DNA of 64,000 nt from assembly GCA_035934555.1 (NCBI GenBank), contig DASYXT010000071.1:1-64000 (forward strand), read 5' to 3'. The DNA is from DASYXT01 sp035934555. GTDB lineage: Bacteria > Verrucomicrobiota > Verrucomicrobiia > Limisphaerales > UBA8199. Below are positions 5,456 through 14,517 of the stretch, piece after piece; position 1 is the stretch's first letter; every line of letters starts with the position of its first letter. Below the pieces are notes generated by a model, which saw nothing but the letters and a program-made list of their open reading frames with translations, did not search any database and was not told the DNA's origin. The position numbers and the translations under genes are program-made.

Positions 5456-8233
5456 ATGAAAACGAACCTCCTGCTCGGCTCTCTGTTTAGCTTGTTGTTT
5501 GTTTCTCGCCCGGCCGTTGCGCTGCCGGCGCCCACCGACTTGCCCCTGCCCATGGTCGGCACCGGCGCTCACGGGCATGCCTACCCGGGTGCGATTGTCC
5601 CCTTCGGCATGGTCCAGGTCAGCCCGGATACCCCCTTGCGCGGCTGGGACGGCAGTTCGGGTTACCATTACAGCGATTCGGCGATTCTGGGCTTCAGCCA
5701 TACCCACCTCGCCGGCACGGGCGTGGGCTGCCTCGGTGATGTGCTGCTCATGCCGACCGTCGGCGAACTGTCCCTGGTGCCCGGTTCGCCGGGGCAGGGC
5801 TATTCCTCCCGTTTCTCCCATGCCCAGGAAACCGCCACTCCCGGGTACTACCGCGTGTTCTTACAGGACCCGAAGGCTTTGGTTGAATTGACCGCCACAG
5901 CCCACTGCGGCTTTCATCGTTACACCTTTCCCGCGGCCGACCAGGCCCACGTCATTCTCGACCTGGTCCACGGCGTCGATAGCCGCGCCCTCGAGGCCAC
6001 CCTCAAAGTCGAAGGCAACGATACCCTCAGCGGTTCGCGCATTTCCCAGGGTTGGGGCGGGCGGCGAGCGGTGTATTTCGTGATGCAATTCTCCAAACCG
6101 TTTGCCTCTTTTGGCATTGAACAGAATGGCCAGCGGCTCGAGGCGCCTGCCCGCGAGGCGCAAGGCCGGAATCTAAAGGCCTTTGTGAATTACCAGACCA
6201 GCGACAAAGAGACCATTCTGGTAAAAGTCGGCATCTCCGGCACGAGCATCGAAGGCGCCCGCAAGAATTTGGCGGCCGAAATTCCCGGGTGGGATTTTGC
6301 CGGTGTGAAAGCGGCGGCCGTTGGGCGCTGGAAAAGCATCTTTGAAATGGTGGATTTCAAATCGTTCGACCCGCGCGTGCGCACGACGTTTTACGCCAAC
6401 CTTTACCTCGCTTGCCAGGCCCCGGTGCTCTTCAATGACGTGGATGGCACTTACCGCGGCCTGGACCGCCAAAACCATGCCAATGTCTCGTTCCAGAATT
6501 ACACCACGTTTTCGCTGTGGGACACCTACCGGGCCGAGCATCCGCTGTTGACGCTGCTGCAACCGGGCCGCGTTGATGACTTCGTCAAATCAATGCTGGC
6601 CGAATACCAGGAGTCGGGCCTGCACACGACCCCCATCTGGCCGCTGTGGGGCAACGAAACCTGGTGCATGATTGGCTACCATTCCGTGCCGGTAATTGTC
6701 GATGCTTATCTCAAAGGCTTTCGCGGCTTCGACCCCGAAGCGGCTTACCAGGCCATGCGCGACACCGCCATGCAGGACCGCAACGGGCTTAAATCATATC
6801 GGGAACTGGGTTATGTCGCATCCAAAGCTGGCGAGCAGGCGGCCTCTAAAACTATCGAATACAGCGTTGATGATTGGTGTTTGGCACGCATGGCCGAAGC
6901 ACTGGGACACCAGGAGGACGCCCGGATGTTCTACCAACGCGCCGCCAATTATCGCAACCTGTTCGATGGCACCACGCGCTTTTTCCGCGGCCGAAAAGCC
7001 AATGGTTCCTGGCGCTCGCCCTTCGTCGATAACGCCCTGGTCGGCGATGAATACACCGAAGCCGACGCGTGGCAATATGCCTTCGGCGCCCAACAGGACC
7101 TCCCCGGGCTGATTGCTCTTTATGGCGGTGACCAGGGCTTTATTGAGAAATTAGACGCGTTGTTCACGCACGATTCAAACATCCAAACGACCATCCCCGA
7201 CATCAGCGGCCTGATTGGCCAGTACTCGCAAGGCGATGAGCAATGTCATCATGTCGCTTACCTGTATGATTACGCCGGTGCACCCTACAAGACCCAGCAG
7301 CGCGTTCGCCAGGTCATGACCACGCTCTATGATGACACCCCCACCGGCCAGTGCGGTAATGTCGATTGCGGGCAGATGGCCGCGTGGTACGTTTTCAGCG
7401 CTTTGGGGATGTACCCCGTCAATCCGGACAGCCAGGTTTACGCGCTGGGCAGCCCGATGGCCACCAAAGCAGTCGTGCACCTGGACCGCGCGAAATACCA
7501 CGGCAACACATTTACCGTCATCGCCGAGCACAATAGCCCGGCGAACATCTATATCCAATCGGCAACTCTGAATGGGCAACCGTTGAACCGCCCCTGGTTG
7601 CGCCACGACGAAATCATCGCCGGTGGCACGCTACGTCTGGTGATGGGGCCCCAGCCCAATACGCAGTGGGGCAGCGCACCCGCCGAGCGGCCTCCCGCAA
7701 CCATGCCCCCGGGATTCAAGTACCCGGAACTGCCCGCGCCGGCTTCCGACAAACCCGTCGCGTTGAACCTGCCTATCCGGATCATTTGCGGCAGCGACGA
7801 CCCAGCCGGAGATTTTATCCCGGACCCGAACATGGTCGAGGGCTCGATGAACGCCAGCCATGCGGAAATCGATACGAGCGCTGCCCACGCTGCGCCGCCC
7901 GCCGTTTATCAATCCGAACGCTATGGCCAGGATTTTGCCTACGCCTTTCCTGTTCCCAAGCAGCAGCGCTACCATGTGCGGCTGCATTTTGCGGAGATTT
8001 TCGACGACCAGGCCGGACGGCGCATCGAGAATGTTCAGATCAACGGAACTCCCGTCCTGACTAACCTGGATATCTTTGCCGCCGCCGGTGGCCTGAATAA
8101 GGCGCTCGTAAAAGATTTCGATGCGGTGTCTCCCGATCCCGGCGGTAATATCGTCATTCGCATCAGCAGCCCGCCCTCGAGCCCGGACCGCAACGCCAAA
8201 ATCAGCGGGATCGAGATTCTGCCCGAGGGATGA
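5456..8233 (+). CDS. Secreted GH92 alpha-mannosidase with C-terminal malectin-like domain
   Basis: Start at ATG 5456, giving a signal peptide (MKTNLLLGSLFSLLF.. to VALPAP); an upstream in-frame start would bury it. The body matches glycoside hydrolase family 92 (exo-acting calcium-dependent alpha-mannosidases): an N-terminal beta-sandwich with GTGAHGHAYPGA, PFGMVQVSPDT and GFSHTHLAGTG, then an (alpha/alpha)6 domain with WGNETWCMIGYHSVPV and the conserved DCGQMAAWYVFSALGMYP. Residues about 770-925 form a malectin-like carbohydrate-binding domain (IRIICGSDD .. YHVRLHFAEIF .. ISGIEILPEG). Likely acts outside the cytoplasm on mannose-containing glycans. It is monocistronic in appearance; the next two genes are on the other strand. 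Confidence 0.92.
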   Translation: MKTNLLLGSLFSLLFVSRPAVALPAPTDLPLPMVGTGAHGHAYPGAIVPFGMVQVSPDTPLRGWDGSSGYHYSDSAILGFSHTHLAGTGVGCLGDVLLMPTVGELSLVPGSPGQGYSSRFSHAQETATPGYYRVFLQDPKALVELTATAHCGFHRYTFPAADQAHVILDLVHGVDSRALEATLKVEGNDTLSGSRISQGWGGRRAVYFVMQFSKPFASFGIEQNGQRLEAPAREAQGRNLKAFVNYQTSDKETILVKVGISGTSIEGARKNLAAEIPGWDFAGVKAAAVGRWKSIFEMVDFKSFDPRVRTTFYANLYLACQAPVLFNDVDGTYRGLDRQNHANVSFQNYTTFSLWDTYRAEHPLLTLLQPGRVDDFVKSMLAEYQESGLHTTPIWPLWGNETWCMIGYHSVPVIVDAYLKGFRGFDPEAAYQAMRDTAMQDRNGLKSYRELGYVASKAGEQAASKTIEYSVDDWCLARMAEALGHQEDARMFYQRAANYRNLFDGTTRFFRGRKANGSWRSPFVDNALVGDEYTEADAWQYAFGAQQDLPGLIALYGGDQGFIEKLDALFTHDSNIQTTIPDISGLIGQYSQGDEQCHHVAYLYDYAGAPYKTQQRVRQVMTTLYDDTPTGQCGNVDCGQMAAWYVFSALGMYPVNPDSQVYALGSPMATKAVVHLDRAKYHGNTFTVIAEHNSPANIYIQSATLNGQPLNRPWLRHDEIIAGGTLRLVMGPQPNTQWGSAPAERPPATMPPGFKYPELPAPASDKPVALNLPIRIICGSDDPAGDFIPDPNMVEGSMNASHAEIDTSAAHAAPPAVYQSERYGQDFAYAFPVPKQQRYHVRLHFAEIFDDQAGRRIENVQINGTPVLTNLDIFAAAGGLNKALVKDFDAVSPDPGGNIVIRISSPPSSPDRNAKISGIEILPEG

Positions 8234-8240
8234 GCCGCCG

Positions 8241-8486
8241 CTAAATGGGACGTTTATACCCCGCCGACGCTGGGCGTTGCCGGCCTCGGGCTTTCCGGGT
8301 CTTTCGCTCGAGGGCGGCCTCCATTGAACGGCGCAGAGCTTGCCCGGGATTGCGCCGAGCGCGAACCTGCGCGTTCAGCGAATCCAACTGCTCCTGCACA
8401 GTGGCAGGTTTCGGCGCAACGACTTCTCCCGGACCAGCCGTCGGGGCCCCGGCAGCTTTAGGGTCGCTCTTAGTACTCCTCGGCAT
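8241..8486 (-). CDS. Small basic protein of unknown function
   Basis: An 81-residue product I do not recognise. It has an Ala/Pro/Gly-rich first third, then a helix with heptad-like spacing (VQEQLDSLNAQVRARR .. QALRRSMEAAL) and a very basic tail (ERKTRKARGRQR). ATG 8486 is chosen because GGAGGG lies 7 nt upstream, one of the best ribosome-binding sites in the window. It lies just downstream of the pyruvyl transferase on the same strand, separated by a heptamer repeat. Nucleic-acid binding is conceivable from the charge but not shown. Confidence 0.5.
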   Translation of the reverse strand: MPRSTKSDPKAAGAPTAGPGEVVAPKPATVQEQLDSLNAQVRARRNPGQALRRSMEAALERKTRKARGRQRPASAGYKRPI

Positions 8487-8506
8487 CAAAATTCCCTCCA
8501 TCTGAC

Positions 8507-8534
8507 CATCAACCATCAATCTTCAACTATCAAC
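8507..8534. repeat. Heptamer direct repeat overlapping a stop codon
   Basis: Four consecutive heptamers, CATCAAC, CATCAAT, CTTCAAC and TATCAAC, cover 8507-8534. The stop codon of the minus-strand pyruvyl transferase (8523-8525) lies inside the repeat, so the repeat supplies the end of that gene. It resembles one arm of the periodic-arm hairpins elsewhere in the window, but no matching second arm is seen. Confidence 0.7.
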
Positions 8535-9734
8535 CCTTTGCCTCAGGTTATGCTCTATTTCGTTCTCCTCCAGGAAGGAGATATAATTCCGATACAGTTC
8601 CCGATACCGTCGCTTCACTCGCTCCAAATCGACAGACTCATAGAGCGCATCCACGTTAACCCCCCCGGCTTGCTGGATGGGTTGGTGCGGCAAATTCAGC
8701 AGTTCGCACAGCTCGCGCGTCCGCGCATCCAGTGCGAAGATGAAGCCAGGCACTCCGGCGAGTAGCGCGATCAAGCAACCATGAAACCGGGTCCCTACGA
8801 CAAAATCAAACTGCCGTATCGCTTCGAACCAGTCTTTGACGCGGAAATAAATCCGCATGGTTTGTTGCACGAACCGTACAAAGGCCTCCGGCGCCAGCTC
8901 CGAAAGGCCATATTGTTCCATCGCTTTGCTGAGCAGCAGCGGGTCGTATGCAGCGGGATTCTCGATGAGCCTGGCCAATTCCAGTGCATTCTGCAGAATG
9001 TAGGGATACCCATGCTGCAACGCTAATTGCACGAGTTGGCGTTCGATTTTGCGCGCGGCGGTGACATCAGCCGCATGCTCAACAGCGTGAGCCGCCCCGT
9101 TTAAGGCCACGGCCAACGGCCGCCCTTTGACGGCAGGTTTGAACCCCAGTTCCGGCTGGCAATTCCAGAACATCGCCGGACAGCCAATCACCCGCACATT
9201 GTGAATGCCCAAACCGGCAAGCACGCTCGCGGTCCAGTCGCCTCGCACACCCAGCGTCTTGGAACGCTCGGCGCCCAGCCGAACCAGCTTCAACGTTCCC
9301 GCCGGCACTTTCACCGGATGCGTCGAGTCCGGGGCCTGCGCGCCCAGGCCGATAATCGTGCAGGGCAGGTCCACCCGCTCGAGGAAATCCGCCCAAACCT
9401 TGAAATCAGCATTCTCATAAAGGAAATTCGAGGCGCCAATGATGACCCGATCAAAGTTCCGGGTGACGTACTCTGCCCCCAACTCACGGCGACTGACCAG
9501 GCATTGGACCTTAAGCTGGCGCTGAAGCGCGCTGCCAATCAACAGATTGCCTGTATTCCCTGAGGTATGGCGCAAAGCCTCTGTGACGTCGGCCCCGGGC
9601 GGCAGCCGCACCCGCCAGGGGGCGCCCAGGTAAAACACCCGCGCCAAGGAGGCTTGGGCAGGTGCCAGCCCGCGGTCCGTCAGGCGAGATGCCGAAGCGA
9701 GACTCATTCTAAACTTTGAAAATGACAGGACCAT
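8523..9734 (-). CDS. Polysaccharide pyruvyl transferase family protein
   Basis: A 403-residue member of the polysaccharide pyruvyl transferase/CsaB-like family, which transfers pyruvate from phosphoenolpyruvate to sugars of exopolysaccharides or cell-wall polymers. Visible features: an N-terminal Rossmann-like part (FDRVIIGASNFLYEN, CTIIGLGAQAPDS), a central GVRGDWTASVLAGLG and VIGCPAMFW, and the C-terminal signature FVVGTRFHGCLIALLAGVP. The start is uncertain: ATG 9734 or ATG 9707 (MSLASAS..). The 3' end runs into a heptamer repeat. Its role in surface glycan decoration is inferred from the family; no polysaccharide operon is adjacent. Confidence 0.85.
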   Translation of the reverse strand: MVLSFSKFRMSLASASRLTDRGLAPAQASLARVFYLGAPWRVRLPPGADVTEALRHTSGNTGNLLIGSALQRQLKVQCLVSRRELGAEYVTRNFDRVIIGASNFLYENADFKVWADFLERVDLPCTIIGLGAQAPDSTHPVKVPAGTLKLVRLGAERSKTLGVRGDWTASVLAGLGIHNVRVIGCPAMFWNCQPELGFKPAVKGRPLAVALNGAAHAVEHAADVTAARKIERQLVQLALQHGYPYILQNALELARLIENPAAYDPLLLSKAMEQYGLSELAPEAFVRFVQQTMRIYFRVKDWFEAIRQFDFVVGTRFHGCLIALLAGVPGFIFALDARTRELCELLNLPHQPIQQAGGVNVDALYESVDLERVKRRYRELYRNYISFLEENEIEHNLRQRVDS

Positions 9735-9739
9735 CTTCG

Positions 9740-9763
9740 GTTGTCTAGTTGTCTAGTCTTCAA
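9740..9763. repeat. Short octamer direct repeat upstream of the pyruvyl transferase
   Basis: GTTGTCTA occurs twice in tandem (9740-9755), followed by the related GTCTTCAA. With the heptamers at 8507-8534, short periodic repeats bracket the pyruvyl transferase gene. Only a few units are present. Confidence 0.5.
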
Positions 9764-9865
9764 TTGTCGGCGGGAGCGGCGGGATTTTACCCTTTTTGCC
9801 TGGCAACAAACGTGCTAGATTATGTCCGAGACAGACGAATACAGTTAGATAACGACGACCGATAA

Positions 9866-11176
9866 TTGAAAGCCCTCATCTCGACAAGGAACCGCCGGAC
9901 GGAACGAGTTTTCCTGGTTGGCGTGGAACTGAAATCACGCAATGGCAACGGCACTTCATGGGAATCGAGTGATTCGCTGGGCGAACTTTCCGAATTAGCC
10001 ACCACCGCAGGAGGATTAGTCATTGGGGACGGCGTCCAGAAGATGGCAGCCCCGTGCGCCACCACGTTCATCGGCAAAGGCAAGGCCGACGAGTTCGCGC
10101 GCCATTGCCGGCAGGCCGATATTGATACGGTCATTTTCGACGACGAACTTTCCCCCGCCCAGAGCCGTAACCTGGAAAAAGTCTTTAATTGCAAGGTGCT
10201 GGATCGCACGTCGCTGATCCTGGATATTTTCGCCCAGCGCGCGCGCACCAAAGAGGGCAAGCTGCAGATCGAGCTGGCCCAATTGCAGCACCTGTTGCCC
10301 CGGCTCACCGGCTTTTGGGGCCATCTCTCGCGCCAGAAAGGCGGCATCGGCATGCGCGGCGGTGAAGGTGAAACCCAATTGGAAACCGACCGCCGCCGGG
10401 TCCAGGACCGCATCGCGCGCATCGAGCGCGAACTGGAAGTGGTGCGCCGGCAGCGCTCAACCCAGCGGCAAGCCCGGCAACGCAACCACTGGGCGCTGGC
10501 TTCCCTCGTCGGCTATACCAATGCCGGCAAATCAACGCTGCTCAACGCGCTGACTGGCGCGTCCGTGCTGGCGGAAGATAAGCTGTTCGCAACGCTCGAT
10601 CCAACTACGCGCCGCCTGCGCTTGCCCACCAACCAGAACGTGCTGCTCACCGACACGGTCGGTTTCATTCGCAAATTGCCCCATGGCCTGGTGGAAGCCT
10701 TCAAAGCGACTCTGGAAGAAGTCGTCCAGGCCGATCTCTTGCTGCACGTCGTCGATGTGAGCCACCCTCAGGCCGACGAACAGATTCAGGCCGTCGAGGC
10801 GGTGCTCGAAGAGATTGGCGCCGCCGGCAAGCCTACTCTCATTGTCTTAAATAAAGTGGATCAGTTAAACGGAAACGGAGCCGTTCTCGGCCGGTTCCTC
10901 GAACGCTATCCCGAGGCGGTCTCCACCTCTGCTACCGGCCAACTCGGACTTCCGGAATTGCTGGCGCAGCTCGGCAGCCAATTGCGTCCTATCCGCGAAT
11001 TTATGGAATTGTCCGTCCCGCACGACCGCGCGGGCGTCATCGCCCGGCTCCATGAAGTGGGCCAGGTCATCGAGCGCAGCTATGACGGCCAGACGGCCCG
11101 ATTCAAGGCGCGCATTCCGCCCCATCTGCACGACGAGTTCGCCAACTACGTTGTTCGGGAATTGCAGACGGCGTAG
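9866..11176 (+). CDS. hflX: GTPase HflX
   Basis: Ribosome-associated GTPase that splits stalled or stressed 70S ribosomes. The 436 residues are typical. The N-terminal HflX domain (GDGVQKMAAPC.. GKGKADEF) is followed by the glycine-rich linker SRQKGGIGMRGGEGETQLE, then the G domain: Walker A GYTNAGKST (216-224), switch II DTVGFIRKLPHGLVEAF (about 262) and NKVD (about 329). The start codon is TTG at 9866; no in-frame ATG lies closer to the conserved region. radC follows after a 50-nt gap on the same strand. Confidence 0.95.
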   Translation: MKALISTRNRRTERVFLVGVELKSRNGNGTSWESSDSLGELSELATTAGGLVIGDGVQKMAAPCATTFIGKGKADEFARHCRQADIDTVIFDDELSPAQSRNLEKVFNCKVLDRTSLILDIFAQRARTKEGKLQIELAQLQHLLPRLTGFWGHLSRQKGGIGMRGGEGETQLETDRRRVQDRIARIERELEVVRRQRSTQRQARQRNHWALASLVGYTNAGKSTLLNALTGASVLAEDKLFATLDPTTRRLRLPTNQNVLLTDTVGFIRKLPHGLVEAFKATLEEVVQADLLLHVVDVSHPQADEQIQAVEAVLEEIGAAGKPTLIVLNKVDQLNGNGAVLGRFLERYPEAVSTSATGQLGLPELLAQLGSQLRPIREFMELSVPHDRAGVIARLHEVGQVIERSYDGQTARFKARIPPHLHDEFANYVVRELQTA

Positions 11177-11227
11177 GGTTGCTGATTTAGCTTGTCTTTC
11201 TAGCCCCACAACCGTTAACCTTCCCTC

Positions 11228-11938
11228 ATGGGCAGTGGGTTGCTGATGCGGGAGCTGCCGGCCAGTGAACGGCCGCGCGAACGCTTGCTGGAAAAGGGCG
11301 CCGACGTCCTCAAGAATTCCGAGTTGCTGGCCATTTTGTTGCGCAGCGGCCATCGCGGCGTCTCCGCCCTTCAGGTCGCCGAGCAACTTCTGACTCGGTT
11401 TGATTCTCTCGACACGCTATCGCGCGCGCCGCTGGAAGAATTGTGCCATACCAAGGGCATCGGCCCTGATAAGGCCGTGGCGTTGCAAGCGGCCTTTACA
11501 CTGGCGCGGCGACTGGCCGAGGAACTGCGCCGGGAGTCGCCCACGCTGGACACCCCTGACCGCGTTGCGGCGCTGCTCCGGGACGACAATCGCGCCTATC
11601 AAACCGAGTTGTTTCAGGTCATTCTACTTAATACTCGACGCAAGCTCATCAAGGTGGAAAAAATCTCCCAGGGCACGCTGGACACGATCCTGGTCCATCC
11701 GCGGGAAGTGTTCAAACCGGCAATCACGGCGAATGCCGCTGCGATCATCCTCACCCACAACCATCCCAGCGGCGATCCCACGCCCTCGGAAGCCGACATT
11801 AAGGTCACCCGCGACCTGATCCGTGCGGGCCAGCTCCTTAAGATTGAGGTGCTGGACCATGTCATTCTCGGTCGAGCCGCTCACGACCGGCCGCGAGACT
11901 ATGTGAGCTTGCGCGAGTTAGGCTATTTCTACTCCTGA
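11228..11938 (+). CDS. radC: RadC family JAB/MPN-domain protein
   Basis: A 236-residue RadC/YicR-type protein. An N-terminal helix-hairpin-helix-like region (ELLAILLRSG, LCHTKGIGPDKA) precedes the JAB metalloprotease-like domain with its metal site HNHPSGDPTPSEAD (from residue 177). The family is historically linked to DNA repair, but the biochemical role is unresolved. The start ATG 11228 gives the usual length. It sits between hflX and an outer-membrane barrel gene 12 nt downstream. Confidence 0.93.
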   Translation: MGSGLLMRELPASERPRERLLEKGADVLKNSELLAILLRSGHRGVSALQVAEQLLTRFDSLDTLSRAPLEELCHTKGIGPDKAVALQAAFTLARRLAEELRRESPTLDTPDRVAALLRDDNRAYQTELFQVILLNTRRKLIKVEKISQGTLDTILVHPREVFKPAITANAAAIILTHNHPSGDPTPSEADIKVTRDLIRAGQLLKIEVLDHVILGRAAHDRPRDYVSLRELGYFYS

Positions 11939-11950
11939 AAAAGGCGTGTT

Positions 11951-13213
11951 ATGCGCTTGCCGTGCGGAGCGGATTCCGTTAGGAAAGCGCCCGTGACGCG
12001 CAGTTGGCACTGGATACCCCTGGCCCTGGGCGGGGCAGTGGCGTTAGCCCCCAGGGTTGCGCCGGGTCAGATCGACCCGGTGAAGCGGGATTTGATCCAA
12101 ATCGGGTATAACGCGCCTTTGGAAGGGCATTCACCGCTTTCTGTCTATGCCTTCTACTACCGCAATGAACCCAATTTTTTTCAATCCAACCTTACATTGC
12201 GCCTCGCGGTCGCACCCACTTACCTGGATTCGGAATTGGGCATCAGCCATGTGCTGGGCCCGAACACGGATTTGGGCGTCGGGGTGGCGGGTGGGGGCTT
12301 CGCCGACAGCTACTACGAGGTGCAACAGGGGAAGTACCTGCCGCAAGAGTCTTTCGACGGGTACGGCGGCCAGGCCAGCCTGAGTCTCTATCACCTCTTT
12401 AACCCCGGCCAGCGTATTCCACTCAATGGCGTGTTGCGCGGCGTCGCCCATTTCGCCGCTTACGAACCCACCAGCGACACCGCCCCCAACTTTGTCGTGC
12501 CTGAGAACATGGGTATTTTCAGCGTGCGCACCGGGCTGCGCTTCGGCGGCCGCGAGCCGACACTGTTCCCCTCACTGGCGATGGAGCTCTCGCTGTGGTA
12601 TGAGGGACAATTCCGGACCCAGGATGACGTTTATGGGTTTGGCGACCGTTATATCCAGCCCCATTCGCACTTGTTTTGGGGCGAAGCGTATCTGGCCTAT
12701 ACGTTGCCGGAGTCGAAACACACCTTCAGCGTGAACGTGACGGCCGGCACCAGCTTCGAAGCCGATCGCTTAAGCGCCTACCGGCTCGGTGGGTTCCTGC
12801 CCATGGTCTCGGAATTCCCTCTGTCCATCCCCGGTTATTATTACCAGGAACTCACCGCCCGACAGTTCCTGCTTGCCTCAGGCAACTATATCTTCCCGCT
12901 GGACCACAAACAGCATTGGAATCTGACGGCGACCGCGGCCACTGCGTTGGTGGATTATCTGCCCGGTGTGGAACAGCCGGGCCATTGGAATTCCGGCGTG
13001 GGCGGGGGGCTGCTTTATTCCTCGCCGACCTGGCGGGTGATGGTTGGTTATGGGTACGGTTTCGACGCGATCCGGTCCAGTGGGCGGGGCGCGCAGAGTA
13101 TCGGCTTTTTGCTGCAACTGGACCTCGCGCCGGCTAAAGAAGCGTTTTTCAAGCCGATGCAGCCGGGCCCCTGGCGCGGTTTCCAACGAGTATTCGGGGT
13201 ATTCGGAAGCTGA
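11951..13213 (+). CDS. Predicted outer-membrane beta-barrel protein
   Basis: A 420-residue protein with a hydrophobic export signal (residues about 17-38, IPLALGGAVALAPRVAPG) and a body of alternating amphipathic strands rich in Tyr/Phe/Gly (SVYAFYYRNEPNFF, LGVGVAGGGFADSYYEV, HSHLFWGEAYLAYTLPE, VMVGYGYGFDAIRS), typical of a bacterial outer-membrane barrel. The sequence has no motif that would identify a specific porin or receptor; resemblance to BamA/TamA-type surface-antigen barrels is only general. It starts 12 nt after radC, probably in the same transcript. Confidence 0.65.
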   Translation: MRLPCGADSVRKAPVTRSWHWIPLALGGAVALAPRVAPGQIDPVKRDLIQIGYNAPLEGHSPLSVYAFYYRNEPNFFQSNLTLRLAVAPTYLDSELGISHVLGPNTDLGVGVAGGGFADSYYEVQQGKYLPQESFDGYGGQASLSLYHLFNPGQRIPLNGVLRGVAHFAAYEPTSDTAPNFVVPENMGIFSVRTGLRFGGREPTLFPSLAMELSLWYEGQFRTQDDVYGFGDRYIQPHSHLFWGEAYLAYTLPESKHTFSVNVTAGTSFEADRLSAYRLGGFLPMVSEFPLSIPGYYYQELTARQFLLASGNYIFPLDHKQHWNLTATAATALVDYLPGVEQPGHWNSGVGGGLLYSSPTWRVMVGYGYGFDAIRSSGRGAQSIGFLLQLDLAPAKEAFFKPMQPGPWRGFQRVFGVFGS

Positions 13214-13251
13214 GGCAATGGGGGGCTCCAACTCATCCTGCTGCCCCCGCC

Positions 13252-14043
13252 TCAGCGAACGGGTTCGTAATGCTTCTGGTGCAGGTCACCCAGCAGCGAC
13301 TGGAACCAAAGCCGGCACCAGAGCCAGGTCACTCGTCCCACCCCGCGTTGCTCATACCGCCGCATGGAAGTGGTGGCGGTAATATCGCCGAGGTACTTAT
13401 AGCTGCCGAACTGCGTCAGGCGCCGCAACAATTCGCTGTTTTCCCGGACCTCTAAGCCCTCGTCGAAGCCGCCACAACGCATGAATTGCTCTTTCCAACA
13501 GAGCATCACACCCGAGCTGCCCGGATGCAGCCCCCAACGATGGACCGAGTTTTTGAGGGCGTAGATCAACCGGTAAGCCAGCCGCGATTTGTCCGGTCGT
13601 CCTTTCACCGTGCCCGCGGCCGCTGTCTCTGAGAACTCTGCGGCCATGCGCGCCAAAGCAGCCGGTTCCAGCAACGTGTCGGCGTCGAGGAAAACCAGCA
13701 GGGCCCCCCTGGCCAGGCGCGCGCCTAGGTTCCGGGCACGGCCGAGATTCTTGCGCGAAAGCGCCACCAGCCGATGGCAGCGGCCGCGCGCGACCGCGAC
13801 AGTGTTATCCTGGCAACCGTTGGCCACGACAACCACCTCGAAGCAGGGGTAGGTCTGGCATTGGAGCGCGGCGAGAGTTTCGCCTAGATATCCGTCCTCA
13901 TTGTGGGCGGGAATGATAACTGAGATCAGGCAGCCGCCCGAGGCTGGTTGCTTCGGGGCCTGGCGCCGGGCAGCGCGCTCCAGCAACTCATCCGGTGCAG
14001 CCAACATGAGGGAGGCTTGAGGCGATAGCTGGTGTGGGTCCAT
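13252..14043 (-). CDS. Family 2 glycosyltransferase
   Basis: A 263-residue GT-A fold transferase. The N-terminal nucleotide-sugar site is clear: ISVIIPAHNEDGYLGETL (about residues 40-57), VVVVANGCQDNT, and the DxD motif in LVFLDADTLLEP (about 117). A GGFDEGLEVREN acceptor-side motif follows. The C-terminus is soluble apart from an aromatic segment (VTWLWCRLWFQSLLG). The acceptor is unknown; it probably acts on membrane or surface glycans. It is convergent with the barrel gene (38 nt between ends). Confidence 0.88.
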   Translation of the reverse strand: MDPHQLSPQASLMLAAPDELLERAARRQAPKQPASGGCLISVIIPAHNEDGYLGETLAALQCQTYPCFEVVVVANGCQDNTVAVARGRCHRLVALSRKNLGRARNLGARLARGALLVFLDADTLLEPAALARMAAEFSETAAAGTVKGRPDKSRLAYRLIYALKNSVHRWGLHPGSSGVMLCWKEQFMRCGGFDEGLEVRENSELLRRLTQFGSYKYLGDITATTSMRRYEQRGVGRVTWLWCRLWFQSLLGDLHQKHYEPVR

Positions 14044-14157
14044 AAGGCAATCGTCGCGGGCCGCTCCAAGCTCCTTCGGGTTTGGGGCGGAGGATGCTGC
14101 GTCTTCGCAGCCTCGACTTGGCCGGTCGTCAGGACGAACCCTCCCCAGGTCAACGTC

Positions 14158-14349
14158 CTACTCTTCGACCACGTTCTCCAACTCCTCTTGCACCTCGCCA
14201 ACTTTTTGGCGGACGCGTCCGCGTGCAGCATCCGCCCGCCCCTCGCGCGCCAGGTGGTTGTTGCGGGTGGCGTGGCCGGCGGTTTGTTTCAGTCGCCCTT
14301 TAGCTTCTTTGGCGATACCTTTGGCCCGGTTCTTGGTACTGGCTTTCAT
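14158..14349 (-). CDS. CsbD-like small stress protein
   Basis: A 63-residue, highly charged, helix-forming protein. The pattern NRAKGIAKEAKGRLKQTAGHAT and GRVRQKVGEVQEELENV matches the CsbD family, general-stress proteins of unknown biochemical role. ATG 14349 is preceded by AAAGGTT. It lies between two minus-strand and plus-strand neighbours with about 100-170 nt on each side, so it is probably transcribed alone. Confidence 0.8.
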   Translation of the reverse strand: MKASTKNRAKGIAKEAKGRLKQTAGHATRNNHLAREGRADAARGRVRQKVGEVQEELENVVEE

Positions 14350-14517
14350 GAATAACCTTTCTTACTTCACCGTGCCATCGAATCCAAACCGCATAAACTG
14401 GGGTCTTACCCCGGCAGTGGCAAAAAGAGAAGTCGAGTCACCGATTGTCGCGTGACATTTGGCTTGCAAGCTTTGGCTGCCGCGGCATGTTCAGCCGTGC
14501 GCATGCTGCGTATTTCT

